NCBI GenBank assembly: GCA_903894295.1
Contig: CAITPI010000016.1
Coordinates: 1-58,365, forward strand
Direction: 5' to 3'
DNA: 58,365 nt
Origin: an uncultured Acidimicrobiaceae bacterium
GTDB taxonomy: Bacteria; Actinomycetota; Acidimicrobiia; Acidimicrobiales; RAAP-2
Positions 26,629-37,279 of this stretch are shown piece by piece. A program made the translations under genes and the position numbers. The notes beneath the pieces were generated by a model. That model was not told where the DNA came from and ran no database searches. It saw only the letters and a list, made by a program, of their open reading frames with translations. Each line of letters opens with the position of its first letter. Within the stretch, counting starts at the first letter, position 1.

Positions 26629-27414
26629 CCACGGTTCGCCCCGCGTCCGGTCGGATCCGTGAGGGCAGGCGGATCTTCTGGGGGGTTGCGACCGCCATTG
26701 ATGCCAACATGTGCATGGCCGACGGGTCCCTTTGGCCCGAACATCGACCGGAGCACGTCACCCACTGGGCGTTGTCGCCATGGAGTCGCCACGGCGATCT
26801 CCACCAATGCCAACATCTATGGCTGTCCACACCGAGACCGCATTCATCACCGGCCGACAGGGTCTTTGGTCCCTTTCTTCCCGTCCACTGGCCAAGCGTC
26901 ATCCAAAAAGCCGGATACCCCGGGCGGTGTTTCCTCAAATTACTCCCATCGTCAGCGACCATGGGTTACCCAACGGTAAGTCCGGTCGCCCCCATCTTGG
27001 TCAATCACAACGGCAACCCAAAGTCACTGATATTGACCATTCCCCAGGAGGCGATGATCCGCCCGGGTGCAATCCCGGCCAGGTTGTCGGCAAGGAAACC
27101 GGCATACAGGATTCTGCATGATTGCTCCAACAGGCAGCGCCGGAACTGTCCGCTTTTGGGAACGATGCCCGAACCGACACTGCCCAGGGCAGGGAGAGCG
27201 TCCCGGAAGTCGGCTCCGGTCCTCGGCGTTGGGGTCGTGGAACATTCGGCACACCGGTCGGATCCGGTTCTCCAATGGAAGGAACCGGCCAATCACACTG
27301 AGTGAACACCACCGATGACCTTCAAGATCTCGATCAATCAATGAACTTCAAGTTGCGTTCTATTCAATTTCGTCACCCCGTCAGGGAGAAAAGAGTTCAC
27401 CAATGTGGCCCGAT
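26629..27414. other. Gene-free 0.8-kb stretch
   Basis: No reading frame here has coding character on either strand, although several open frames overlap. Base composition is more mixed than in the surrounding genes. A short similarity recurs: ATGCCAACAT followed by ATGGC occurs near 26700 and 26808, and GTCCCTTTGG/GGTCCCTTTC and CACTGG follow both, as if an old duplication had decayed. I recognise no riboswitch or RNA family. It may be a decayed gene, a regulatory region, or an unrecognised RNA. Confidence 0.45.
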
Positions 27415-27448
27415 TTGAAGAAAAAGATTTCCCGTATAAACTGAGCCC
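27415..27448 (+). promoter_or_regulatory. Leaderless promoter of the 142-aa basic protein gene
   Basis: -35 TTGAAG (27415-27420), a 16-bp spacer, -10 TAAACT (27437-27442), then exactly 6 nt to ATG 27449. There is no Shine-Dalgarno sequence. Transcription should begin on the start codon. Confidence 0.6.
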
Positions 27449-27877
27449 ATGCCTACCGCCACAGTAAAGCCACGCAAGAAGTCCACCATGACGAGCGAGC
27501 ATAAGGATGCGCTCGCCAGAGGTCGTGAAGAGGGTCGTATCGTCCGTCAGTATCTCGAAGCCCTCGAGTCCAACAAGCCCAAGCGTGGTCGCAAGCGCAC
27601 GCCGGATTCCATCAAGAAGCAGTTGGTCGACATCGACGCCAAACTGGCCAAGGCCGCCCCGCTGGACCGTCTGCACCTGATCCAGCGCAAGCAGGAACTC
27701 GAAGTTGAACTGAAGGGCTCCGACGCCGGCGTGGACCTTGGTGCGCTCGAGAAGAACTTCGTCAAGGTGGCCGCCTCCTACGGCGAGCGCAAGGGCATTT
27801 CGTACTCGGCCTGGCGCACCGTCGGCGTGAGCGCATCGGTGCTCGCCGCCGCCAGGATTCCCCGCACCCGAGGCTGA
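27449..27877 (+). CDS. Small basic protein of unknown function
   Basis: A 142-residue protein rich in Lys and Arg. It has a basic start (TVKPRKKSTMTSEHKDALARG), a second basic patch (NKPKRGRKRTPDSIKKQL), a heptad-like helical stretch (IDAKLAKAAPLDRLHLIQRKQELEVEL) and an ending KGISYSAWRTVGVSASVLAAARI. The pattern of coiled coil plus basic AT-hook-like GRKR patch plus short C-terminal helices suggests a nucleoid-associated or other DNA-binding protein, but I cannot name the family with certainty. It has its own promoter and terminator, so it is a monocistronic gene, probably well expressed. Confidence 0.75.
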   Translation: MPTATVKPRKKSTMTSEHKDALARGREEGRIVRQYLEALESNKPKRGRKRTPDSIKKQLVDIDAKLAKAAPLDRLHLIQRKQELEVELKGSDAGVDLGALEKNFVKVAASYGERKGISYSAWRTVGVSASVLAAARIPRTRG

Positions 27878-27905
27878 GAACCAGGCCGTCCGGCGACCCG
27901 GTTCC

Positions 27906-27936
27906 GCCGCAGCCACACTCTGCCGCAGCCACACTC
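27906..27936. repeat. Two direct copies of a 15-bp sequence
   Basis: GCCGCAGCCACACTC occurs at 27906-27920 and again at 27922-27936, one base apart, between the stop of the basic-protein gene and its terminator hairpin. Confidence 0.75.
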
Positions 27937-27944
27937 CGTTCTGT

Positions 27945-27983
27945 TGCCGTCGCCGGTTCCATTTGGGCCGGCGACGGCAGTTT
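27945..27983 (+). terminator. Hairpin terminator after the basic protein gene
   Basis: A perfect 12-bp stem (27945-27956 with 27968-27979, TGCCGTCGCCGG and its complement), an 11-nt loop and a short GTTTC after it. It lies 68 nt after the gene stop and just before the 3' end of the convergent purQ. Confidence 0.65.
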
Positions 27984-28035
27984 CGAACCGGCCCGGAGAC
28001 CGGGCAGCATCCGGGTGGAGCTTGACGGTGGGGCG

Positions 28036-28710
28036 CTAGACCTTGGTGGCGGCCGACGCGATGAACGCTTCGAGCAGGGTGATCCCGTCGGTTGAGCCCA
28101 GCAGGACGTCGGTGGCCCGTTCCGGATGGGGCATGAGACCCACCACGTTGCCGGCCTCGTTGCTCACTCCGGCGATGGAGTCGACCGACCCGTTCGGGTT
28201 CTCGGCGTAGCGGACGACGATCCGGTCTTCCTCCTGCAGGCGCTGCAAGGTTTCTGCGTCACAGGTGTAGTTGCCCTCGAAGTGGTTGATGGGAATCACC
28301 AACCTGGTCCCGACCGCCACTCCCCGGGTCAACACCGAGGTGTCGTTCGCCACCTCCAGGGTCACGTTCTGACAGAGAAAGCGCAGGCCCCGGTTCTTCT
28401 GCAGGGCGCCCGGCAGCAGTCCGGCCTCACACAGCACCTGGAAGCCGTTGCAGATCCCGACCACCGGTCCGCCGGCGGCCGCGAACGCTTCCACCGCCCC
28501 GATCACCGGGGAGAACCGGGCGATGGCGCCTGGCCGCAGGTAGTCGCCGTGGGCGAAACCTCCGGGCAGGACCACGGCGTCGAACTCCGACAGGTCGGAA
28601 CTGCCGTGCCAGACCAGTTCGGCCGACGCCCCGAGCGACTCCAGGGCCACCCGGGCATCGTGCTCGCAGTTGGTCCCGGGAAAGACCACCACACCGATCC
28701 GGGGAGCCAT
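28036..28710 (-). CDS. purQ: FGAM synthase, glutaminase subunit
   Basis: A 224-residue class I glutamine amidotransferase that supplies ammonia to PurL. The nucleophile is the cysteine in VVGICNGFQVLCEAGLLPGAL (about C86), and the catalytic His and Glu are in LMPHPERATD. The start RIGVVVFPGTNCEHDARVAL is typical. ATG 28710 shares one base with the purS stop (TGATG). It is the last gene of the purA-D-B-C-S-Q operon. Confidence 0.95.
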   Translation of the reverse strand: MAPRIGVVVFPGTNCEHDARVALESLGASAELVWHGSSDLSEFDAVVLPGGFAHGDYLRPGAIARFSPVIGAVEAFAAAGGPVVGICNGFQVLCEAGLLPGALQKNRGLRFLCQNVTLEVANDTSVLTRGVAVGTRLVIPINHFEGNYTCDAETLQRLQEEDRIVVRYAENPNGSVDSIAGVSNEAGNVVGLMPHPERATDVLLGSTDGITLLEAFIASAATKV

Positions 28711-28997
28711 CAGGCGCCAGACTCCCCGTTGGCCGGGGTCACGGTCACGGTGGCGTCCTCGATCACGGGATTGGCCAACAGACGGTCGGCCACCACCCGG
28801 GCGTGGAGCAACGCCTCCTCCTCGTCGAGGGCGTCGATCTCGAAGCGGAAGGCCTTGCCGGCCCGGACGGCGCTGATGCCGTCAAAACCGAGCGCCGGCA
28901 ACGCCCGCTGGATGGTGGCTCCCTGGGGATCGGCGATCCCCGGACGCAGCTGCACTTCAACCAGAACCCCGAACATTGCCTTGTCACCCATACTCAC
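28710..28997 (-). CDS. purS: FGAM synthase, PurS subunit
   Basis: A small subunit (up to 95 residues) that bridges PurL and PurQ. The sequence FGVLVEVQLRPGIADPQGATI, LPALGFDGISAVRAGKAF and LLANPVIEDATV is typical of PurS. The start is probably GTG 28997, because it overlaps the purC stop (GTGA); the conserved part begins at ATG 28976, which is the alternative start. Confidence 0.92.
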   Translation of the reverse strand: MSMGDKAMFGVLVEVQLRPGIADPQGATIQRALPALGFDGISAVRAGKAFRFEIDALDEEEALLHARVVADRLLANPVIEDATVTVTPANGESGA

Positions 28998-29890
28998 GCA
29001 CCGTACCAGTCGGAGAGGGACCGGCCACAGACCCGCTGGTAGGCATCGACATACCGGGCCGACGTGGTGTCCACGATGTCCCGGGGCAGGACCGGGGGCG
29101 GTGCCTGCTTGTCCCAGGGCCGGGCTTCCAGCCAGTCCCGGAGGGGCTGCTTGTCAAAGGACGGCGGGTTGGTGCCCGGGGCGCAGTTGTCGGCCGACCA
29201 GAACCGGGACGAGTCCGGCGTGAGCACTTCGTCGCAGAGGGCGAGGGTTCCGTCGATGAAGCCCAGTTCGAACTTGGTGTCGCAGATGACGATGCCGTGC
29301 TCCTCGGCCCGGGCCGCGGCGCGGCGGTAGGCGGCGAGGCACAGTTCGGCGGCGGCATCGGCCACCTCCGAGCCCACGAGGTTCCGGGCCTCGGCCCGGC
29401 TGATGTTCACATCGTGCCCTTCGGTGGCCTTGGTCGACGGGGTGAAGACCGGCTCGGGCAGCTTCGAGGCATGCCGCAGTCCCTCGGGCATGGCCATGGA
29501 GTGCACGGTGCCCTGCCTCACGTACTCCTTGTAGGCCGATCCGGCCAGATAGCCCCGGACGATGCACTCGATGTCGAGCATGTTGGCCCGCTTCACCAGC
29601 ATCGAACGACCGGCCAGGTGCCCGGGACCCCCGGGAACCTGCTCCGCCAGGTCAGGGAAGTCGGCCACGTCGGCCGAGACGAGATGGTTGGGGGCGAGGT
29701 CGGCCAGTTCGTCCAGCCAGGCCACCGTCATGGCGGTCAGGACCCGGCCCTTCTGCGGGATCTCCTCGGCCATGATCACGTCGAACGCCGAAATCCGGTC
29801 GGAGGCGACCATGAGCAGCCGGTCGTCCCCGGCGTCGTAGAGGTCGCGGACCTTTCCCGAGTGGATGAGGGGCAGTCCCCCGCCGGTCAT
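28994..29890 (-). CDS. purC: SAICAR synthetase
   Basis: A 298-residue enzyme joining aspartate to CAIR using ATP. Landmarks are IHSGKVRDLYDAGDDRLLMV at the start, SDRISAFDVIM, ECIVRGYLAGSAYKEY, and IVICDTKFELGF with DEVLTPDSSRFW. The start is ATG 29890, inside the purB stop (ATGA). Confidence 0.95.
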   Translation of the reverse strand: MTGGGLPLIHSGKVRDLYDAGDDRLLMVASDRISAFDVIMAEEIPQKGRVLTAMTVAWLDELADLAPNHLVSADVADFPDLAEQVPGGPGHLAGRSMLVKRANMLDIECIVRGYLAGSAYKEYVRQGTVHSMAMPEGLRHASKLPEPVFTPSTKATEGHDVNISRAEARNLVGSEVADAAAELCLAAYRRAAARAEEHGIVICDTKFELGFIDGTLALCDEVLTPDSSRFWSADNCAPGTNPPSFDKQPLRDWLEARPWDKQAPPPVLPRDIVDTTSARYVDAYQRVCGRSLSDWYGA

Positions 29891-31194
29891 CCGAGGTCCT
29901 CCAGGGCGTCGGTGAACCGGTGGACGTGCCGGAGCGTCCGGGTCAGGTCGAAGGCATCGTCGAGGGCGTCGGGACCAAGGGTCACCTCGGGATCCTCGTC
30001 GAGGACCGAACGGAAACTCCGTCCCTCTTCCCACGCCGTCCGGGCATCGCGTTGGACGATCCGGTAGGCCGCATCCCGGCTGATGCCCCCGGCCACCAGC
30101 GCCAGCAGGACCGACTGGGAGAAGACCAGGCCGCGGCTGGACTCGGTCAGGGTCACCATGGCCCGCTCCGGATGGAGAACCAGCCCTTCCACCAGGCCCT
30201 TGGTCTTCTCCAGCATGTAGAGGGTGAGCATGGCCGCATCGGGCAGGATGACCCGCTCCACCGACGAGTGGGAGATGTCCCGTTCGTGCCACAGGGCCAC
30301 GTCTTCGAGGCCGGCCGACAGGTAGCCCCGCAGAACCCGGGCCAGACCGCACAGCCGCTCCGAGAGGATGGGGTTGCGCTTGTGGGGCATGGCCGAGGAG
30401 CCCTTCTGGCCCGGCTTGAACGGCTCTTCGGCCTCCTGCAGTTCGCTGCGGGCCATGTGGCGGACCTCGGTCGCCATCATCTCGATGGTGGCCCCCACCG
30501 AGGCACAGGCCCAGAGGAACTCGGCGTGACGGTCCCGGGCCACGACCTGGGTGGCCGGCACCGGGGTGAGGCCGAGCGATGCGCAGACGTGGGCTTCCAC
30601 CCGGGGATCGATGTTGGAGTAGGTCCCGACCGCTCCCGAGAGCTTGCCCACCGCCACCCGGTCCCGGGCCGTGCGCAACCGCTCGAGGTCCCGGTTGGCC
30701 TGGAGGGCCCACAGGGAAAACTTGGCGCCATAGGTGGTCGGCTCGGCGTGCATGCCATGGGTCCGCCCCACCACCGGGATGTCGATGCACTCCCGGGCCC
30801 GGTTGGCACAGGCCGCCACCAGCGCCCCGGAGGCGGCGATCAGCAGGTCGGCCGCCCGGGTCAGGGTGGCGCACAGGGCGGTGTCGACCACATCGGACGA
30901 CGTCAGGCCGTAGTGGATCCACGAACCCTCCGGCTGGCCGATGGCGTCCTGGACGACGTCGACGAAGGCCGCCACATCATGGTCGGTGATCCGTTCCCGC
31001 TCGGCCACCGCCTCGACGAAACCGGCGTCGATCTCCGGGGCGCGCTCCCGACAGAGGGCGGCCGCGTCGGCCGGCACGTCACCCACGGCCACCCACCCTT
31101 CGGTGGCGAGCAGCTCGACCTCGAGCCACATGGCGAAGCGGGCCTCGTCCGAGAAGAGGGCGGCCATGGCGGACGGGGAGTAGCGGGGGATCAT
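29887..31194 (-). CDS. purB: Adenylosuccinate lyase
   Basis: A 435-residue enzyme cleaving SAICAR and adenylosuccinate to release fumarate. Signatures are IHYGLTSSDVVDTAL, VVGRTHGMHAEPTTYG, and the mobile catalytic loop GQKGSSAMPHKRNPI. It acts twice, before and after IMP. The start is ATG 31194, overlapping the purD stop (ATGA). Confidence 0.95.
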   Translation of the reverse strand: MIPRYSPSAMAALFSDEARFAMWLEVELLATEGWVAVGDVPADAAALCRERAPEIDAGFVEAVAERERITDHDVAAFVDVVQDAIGQPEGSWIHYGLTSSDVVDTALCATLTRAADLLIAASGALVAACANRARECIDIPVVGRTHGMHAEPTTYGAKFSLWALQANRDLERLRTARDRVAVGKLSGAVGTYSNIDPRVEAHVCASLGLTPVPATQVVARDRHAEFLWACASVGATIEMMATEVRHMARSELQEAEEPFKPGQKGSSAMPHKRNPILSERLCGLARVLRGYLSAGLEDVALWHERDISHSSVERVILPDAAMLTLYMLEKTKGLVEGLVLHPERAMVTLTESSRGLVFSQSVLLALVAGGISRDAAYRIVQRDARTAWEEGRSFRSVLDEDPEVTLGPDALDDAFDLTRTLRHVHRFTDALEDLG

Positions 31195-32473
31195 CGAACA
31201 GACTCGCTTTCGGCGACTCGGGCCGCGATGTCGCGGCGGTGAAGGTGTCCGGGCCAGCCAATCGCCTCCACGGCCCGATAGGCCCGGCTCCGGGCTTCGG
31301 CGATGGACGACCCGAGGGCGGTGACCCCGAGGACCCGGCCGCCGGAGGTGACCACCGGGCCCCCGTCCACCTGACGGGTTCCGGCGTGGAAGACGGTCAC
31401 CGACTCCATGGCCCCGGCTTCGTCGAGACCCTCGACGGGATCCCCCACCTCGGGCGCTTCGGGATAGCCCCGGGCGGCCATGACGACACACACCGCCGCG
31501 TCATCCACGAAGCGGGGCGTGCTCACCAGTTCACCGGCGGCCGCTTCGGCCAGCAGGGCGGCCAGGTCGCCTTCGAACCGGGGCAGGACCACCTGGGTCT
31601 CCGGATCGCCGAAACGGACGTTGAACTCCAGGACCTTGGGGCCCGAGGGGGTCAGCATCAGACCGGCATAGAGAACGCCGCGGTAGTCGATGCCCCGGGC
31701 CCGCAGGACGCCGAGCAACGGAGCCACCGACTCCTCGACCAGTCGGGCCACCAGGTCGTCATCCACGAAGGGCAGAGGCGAGTAGGCCCCCATGCCACCG
31801 GTGTTGGGACCCTCGTCGTTATCGTCCCGGCGTTTGAAATCCTGGGCCGGAGCCAGGGGAACGAGACGGGTCCCGTCGCAGATGACCAGCAGCGAGCACT
31901 CCGGGCCGGTGAGGCCTTCTTCGACCACCACCCGTTCCCCGGCCGGACCGAAGGAATCTCCGGACAGCTTGGCGTCGATGTCGGCCTCCGCTTCGGCCAG
32001 CGAGTCGGTGACCAGCACGCCCTTGCCGGCCGCCAGACCGTCGGTCTTCACCACGTAGGGCGGGGGCAGGGTCCGGAGAAAGGCCTTGGCCGCTTCGGGC
32101 TCGTCGAACGTGCCGAACCGGGCCGTCGGGATGCCCGCTTCGGCCAGCAGTTCCTTCATGAACGCCTTGGACCCTTCGATCCGGGCCCCGTCGGCACCGG
32201 GACCGAAGACCAGCTTGCCCTGGGCCCGCAGCCGGTCGGCCAGCCCGTTGACCAGGGGCACTTCGGGACCGATGACAAACAGGTCGGCGTCGATCTCCTC
32301 GGCCGGCCGGTCGAGCGAGGTCAACGTGTGACCGGAGGGGGTGACCCCGTTCATGCCGGGATTGCCCGGCGTGATGATCACGTCCACCGTGCGGCCGAGC
32401 ACTTCGGCGAGGGCATGCTCCCGGCCACCCGAGCCCACCACGCAGACGGTGCGGACCGCTCCGGAGGCGGCCG

Positions 32474-32477
<4 letters not shown>
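31191..32477 (-). CDS. purD: Phosphoribosylamine-glycine ligase
   Basis: A 428-residue ATP-grasp enzyme adding glycine to phosphoribosylamine, the second purine step. Landmarks are [20 protein letters not shown] at the start, [35 protein letters not shown], and [15 protein letters not shown]. The start is ATG 32477, inside the purA stop (ATGA). Confidence 0.95.
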
Positions 32478-33754
<1,277 letters not shown>

Positions 33755-33838
33755 GCGTGACTCCTCCGTTGCGAAAAGCGGATTACGCAGCATTGTAGCC
33801 CGTGGCCCCTGGCCCCGGAGATGGCCGTTGGTGGCCCC

Positions 33839-33938
33839 GATGTTCCCGGACCCGATGATTCCGGACCCGACACCCGGGGCCGGACCACACAGAGCCGGAC
33901 CGCAGGGAGCCGGACCACAGGGAGCCGGACCACACGGA
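33839..33938. repeat. 15-bp tandem repeat between purA and clpB
   Basis: Four direct 15-bp units of the form GCCGGACCACAGGGA lie at 33879-33893, 33894-33908, 33909-33923 and 33924-33938, with one or two differences each. Two related 15-bp units (GATGTTCCCGGACCC, GATGATTCCGGACCC) precede them at 33839-33868. They occupy the gap between the purA start and the clpB end. A 15-bp period keeps pentapeptide frames open on both strands, but no gene is supported. Confidence 0.8.
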
Positions 33939-33985
33939 GCGTTCGGTCCCGCCGACCGTAGGACAGGTCGCCTCGGCGCCGGTGA

Positions 33986-34020
33986 CCGCTCCCGCCGGGC
34001 TGGCTACCGGGTGGGAGCGG
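33986..34020 (-). terminator. Dyad downstream of clpB
   Basis: CCGCTCCC (33986-33993) and GGGAGCGG (34013-34020) form an 8-bp stem around a 19-nt loop, 10 nt after the clpB stop. There is no T-run, so it is a weak or factor-assisted terminator at best. Confidence 0.45.
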
Positions 34021-34030
34021 ACCCTTCGCC

Positions 34031-36520
34031 CTACTCCAGGACGATGACGCCGTCCCTTTCGGCCACCCTCACCGTCGAACCTTCGGGATAGCGACCCTCG
34101 AGCAGGGCCATGGCCAGCGGATCCTCGACCTGGCGCTGGATCACCCGGCGCAGGGGTCGGGCGCCGTAGTCCGGGTCGTATCCGGCGTGGGCCAGGAACA
34201 GTTCGGCCTCCGGCGTCACCTCCAGGGTCAACCGACGCTCTTCCATCCGGGCGCCGAGCCCGGCCAGCTGGATCCCGACGATGCGCTCGAGATCGGCCTC
34301 GGCCAGGGGGTGGAACCGCACGATCTCGTCGATCCGGTTGACGAACTCCGGCTTGAAGTACCCGGCCGGGTCACCGGGGATGTTGGAGGTCATGATGAGG
34401 ACGGTGTTGGTGAAGTCGACCGTCCGGCCCTGGCCATCGGTCAACCGGCCGTCTTCGAGCACCTGGAGCAGCAGGTTGAAGACGTCCCCGTGGGCCTTCT
34501 CCAGTTCGTCGAGCAGGACCACCGCATAGGGACGACGCCGGATGGCTTCGGTGAGTTGTCCACCCTCTTCGTAACCGACGTAGCCGGGAGGGGCCCCCAC
34601 GAGGCGGGCCACCGAGTGACGCTCCATGTACTCGGACATGTCGATGCGGATCATGGCCTTCGAATCGTCGAAGAGGAACTCGGCCAGGGCCCGGGCCAGC
34701 TCGGTCTTGCCCACACCGGTCGGACCCATGAACAGGAACGAGCCGATGGGCCGGTCCGGATTGGACAGCCCGGCCCGGGAGCGCCGGATGGCGTTCGACA
34801 CCGCCGAGACGGCGTCGTTCTGTCCGATGACCTTGGCGTGGAGGGCGTCCTCCATGCGCACCAGCTTGTCGACCTCACCCTCCATCAGGCGGCTGACCGG
34901 CACGCCGGTCGCCCGGGAGACCACTTCGGCCACGTCCTCGGCGTCAACCTCTTCCTTCAGGAACTGCTGGGTCTTCTGCAACTCCTCGAGGGCAGCGGTG
35001 GCCGCCTCGATCTGCTGCTCCAACTGGGGCACCACCGAGTAGGTGATCTCCGACGACTCGGCATACTGGCCGTCACGGGCCAGACGTTCGGCCTCGCCCC
35101 GCTGCTTCTCCAGATCACCCTTCAGGTTCTGGATGGTCGAGATGGCGTCCTTTTCGGCCTGCCAGCGGGCCGTCATGGCCGACGACTCCTCGCTCAGGTT
35201 GGCCATCTCCTCGTCCAGCCGGGCCAGACGCTCGGCCGAGGCCGGATCGGTCTCCTTGGCCAACGCCATGCGCTCGATCTCGAGCTGGCGCAGCCGCCGG
35301 GTCACGATGTCGAGTTCGGTCGGCATGGAGTCGATCTCGATGCGCAGCCGGCTGGCGGCCTCGTCCATCAGGTCGATGGCCTTGTCCGGCAGGAACCGGC
35401 CGGTCACGTAGCGGTCCGAGAGCACCGCCGCGGCCACCAGGGCGGCGTCCTGGATGCGAACCCCGTGGTGGACCTCGTAGCGCTCCTTCAGGCCGCGCAG
35501 GATGGCGATGGTGTCCGACACCGAGGGCGGTGGCACAAAGACCGGCTGGAACCGGCGCTCGAGCGCCGGGTCCTTCTCGATGTAGGTGCGGTACTCGTCG
35601 AGTGTGGTGGCACCGATCAGGCGCAACTCGCCCCGGGCCAGCATCGGCTTGATCATGTTGCCGGCATCCATCGCCCCTTCGGAGGCGCCGGCTCCCACGA
35701 TGGTGTGGAGTTCGTCGATGAAGGTGATGACCTCGCCCTCGGCGTCGGTGATCTCCTTCAGGACGGCCTTCAGCCGCTCTTCGAACTCGCCCCGGTACTT
35801 GGCTCCGGCCACCAGGGAACCCATGTCGAGACTGATCACCCGCTTGCCCTGCAGGCCTTCGGGCACGTCGCCTTCGACGATGCGCTGGGCCAGACCTTCC
35901 ACGATGGCGGTCTTGCCCACACCGGGTTCGCCGATCAGCACCGGGTTGTTCTTGGTCCGCCGGGAGAGCACCTGGATGACCCGTCGGACTTCCTCGTCCC
36001 GGCCGATGACCGGGTCCATCTTGCCCTGCCGGGCGAGAGCGGTGAGGTCCCGTCCAAACTTCTCCAGGGACTGGAACGTCTCTTCGGGGTTCTGGGAGGT
36101 GACCCGGTGCGAGCCGCGGATGTTCTTCAGGGCTTCGAGCATCTGGGTCTTGTCGATGCCCAGACGGTCGGCCATGGCGAGGAGCAGGTGCTCGACCGAG
36201 AGGTACTCGTCGGTCATCTCGGCCCGGGTGGCATCGGCGGCGTTGATGGCGTCGTGCATCGCCCGGTTGAGACCGGGTTCGGAGCCCCCCTCGGCCCGGG
36301 GCAGGCGGGCCAGCGTGTCGGCGATGCGGCTGCGCACGATGGCCGGCTCGACGCCGACCTTGGCCAGAAGGGGCTGGGCGATGCCGTCCTCCTGGTCGAG
36401 GATGGCGGCCAGCACGTGCTCGGGCGTCACCTCGGGATTGTGGTTGGTGCGGGCCTGGTCGATCCCGTTGGCGATCGCCTCCTGGGTCCTCAGGGTCCAG
36501 CGTTCCGGATTGATGCTCAT
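34031..36520 (-). CDS. clpB: ClpB disaggregase (Hsp104 class)
   Basis: An 829-residue AAA+ chaperone that extracts proteins from aggregates together with DnaK. In order: an N-terminal Clp_N repeat domain (to about 145), the first AAA domain (Walker [14 protein letters not shown], Walker [15 protein letters not shown]), the coiled-coil middle domain (about 405-520) that docks DnaK, and the second AAA domain (Walker [14 protein letters not shown], Walker [12 protein letters not shown]) with [12 protein letters not shown] pore loop. Length is slightly below the usual 850-860. It lies 10 nt after a 66-codon gene at the end of the dnaK operon. Confidence 0.96.
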   Translation of the reverse strand: MSINPERWTLRTQEAIANGIDQARTNHNPEVTPEHVLAAILDQEDGIAQPLLAKVGVEPAIVRSRIADTLARLPRAEGGSEPGLNRAMHDAINAADATRAEMTDEYLSVEHLLLAMADRLGIDKTQMLEALKNIRGSHRVTSQNPEETFQSLEKFGRDLTALARQGKMDPVIGRDEEVRRVIQVLSRRTKNNPVLIGEPGVGKTAIVEGLAQRIVEGDVPEGLQGKRVISLDMGSLVAGAKYRGEFEERLKAVLKEITDAEGEVITFIDELHTIVGAGASEGAMDAGNMIKPMLARGELRLIGATTLDEYRTYIEKDPALERRFQPVFVPPPSVSDTIAILRGLKERYEVHHGVRIQDAALVAAAVLSDRYVTGRFLPDKAIDLMDEAASRLRIEIDSMPTELDIVTRRLRQLEIERMALAKETDPASAERLARLDEEMANLSEESSAMTARWQAEKDAISTIQNLKGDLEKQRGEAERLARDGQYAESSEITYSVVPQLEQQIEAATAALEELQKTQQFLKEEVDAEDVAEVVSRATGVPVSRLMEGEVDKLVRMEDALHAKVIGQNDAVSAVSNAIRRSRAGLSNPDRPIGSFLFMGPTGVGKTELARALAEFLFDDSKAMIRIDMSEYMERHSVARLVGAPPGYVGYEEGGQLTEAIRRRPYAVVLLDELEKAHGDVFNLLLQVLEDGRLTDGQGRTVDFTNTVLIMTSNIPGDPAGYFKPEFVNRIDEIVRFHPLAEADLERIVGIQLAGLGARMEERRLTLEVTPEAELFLAHAGYDPDYGARPLRRVIQRQVEDPLAMALLEGRYPEGSTVRVAERDGVIVLE

Positions 36521-36530
36521 GATCTCTGCC

Positions 36531-36731
36531 TCACTTGGTCGGTTCGTCTTTTCCGTTCTCTTCGTTCACTTCTTCGCTCCGGTCCCTCCCGCCCGAACCG
36601 CCGGCCCCGGCCGGTTCCCTCGTGGAGGTGATGTGTTCCAGCAATGCCCCGGCGTAGCCGTCAAAGAACGCCTCGTACCCCTCTTTCGAGACCCCCGAGG
36701 GAATCCGGGCCAACAATGGTTTCTGGGTCAT
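36531..36731 (-). CDS. 66-residue protein inside the heat-shock operon
   Basis: An acidic-tailed small protein ([20 protein letters not shown], then [15 protein letters not shown], and a Gly/Asp/Glu/Lys tail [11 protein letters not shown]). ATG 36731 overlaps the hspR stop (ATGA), and its stop lies 10 nt before clpB, so it is translated as part of the operon. I recognise no family. A short helical core with a charged disordered tail could be a chaperone cofactor or an HspR partner; that is inference from position only. Confidence 0.65.
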   Translation of the reverse strand: MTQKPLLARIPSGVSKEGYEAFFDGYAGALLEHITSTREPAGAGGSGGRDRSEEVNEENGKDEPTK

Positions 36732-37279
36732 CGCCCCGGGTTGTTCCCGTTCCGGCGGGCATTGGCCGCCGCTTCGTCCGCCAGTTCCTGGCGTCGTCGG
36801 CGTTGCACCCGTTGCTCGGGCTGGGTGGCCACCAACTGCTGGGAGAGCGGCACGAGATCCCTCCGATACTGCCGGTGGGTCACCTCGACGGCCCGGTGGA
36901 TCTCCTGTCGGGCCCGCTCCACCTCCTGGCGGAGCCGCTCCACCTCGGCTTCGAGCTCCATGACCCGGCGCACCCCTTCCAGGTTCAGCCCCGAGGTGGT
37001 CAGATCCTGGATCCGGCGGAGACGGTCGAGATCCCGGTCGGAGAAGCGGCGGCTGCCACCCCGGGTCCGGACCGGGTCGAGCAGTCCTTTGCGCTCATAC
37101 TCCCGGAGCGTCTGGGGATGGACCCCCGTCAACTCGGCCGCCACCGAGATCACGTAGACGGCCCGTTCGGTCCGTTCCGCCGAACCGGTGGCTTCGTTCC
37201 CCGTGACCGAGACCGTGACCGTCACGTCCCGGGCGGACGTCGTCCCGCCGGAGGGTCCCGGCACTCCGCCGGCCGTCAC
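36728..37279 (-). CDS. hspR: HspR heat-shock repressor (MerR family)
   Basis: A 183-residue MerR-type regulator. The winged helix-turn-helix spans about residues 40-110 ([59 protein letters not shown]), followed by a coiled coil ([20 protein letters not shown]). HspR with DnaK as co-repressor binds HAIR sites; one lies before this operon at 41081-41101, giving feedback control. The first 38 residues are a low-complexity extension. The start is GTG 37279, inside the dnaJ stop (GTGA). Confidence 0.93.
   Translation of the reverse strand: MTAGGVPGPSGGTTSARDVTVTVSVTGNEATGSAERTERAVYVISVAAELTGVHPQTLREYERKGLLDPVRTRGGSRRFSDRDLDRLRRIQDLTTSGLNLEGVRRVMELEAEVERLRQEVERARQEIHRAVEVTHRQYRRDLVPLSQQLVATQPEQRVQRRRRQELADEAAANARRNGNNPGR

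Noticed and set aside
27001-27130. Possible riboswitch in the gene-free region
   Set aside because: GC-rich pairings can be drawn, but none of the conserved boxes of cobalamin, TPP, SAM or c-di-AMP riboswitches is present, and the next gene has its own leaderless promoter.
26481-27305. 274-codon plus-strand frame over the gene-free region
   Set aside because: It overlaps the sulfotransferase end in another frame, and its sequence shows no domain, helix pattern or ribosome site.
34187-36631. 814-codon open frame antisense to clpB
   Set aside because: Long antisense frames are expected in high-GC genes; the opposite strand encodes a complete ClpB, and this frame has no domain or ribosome site.
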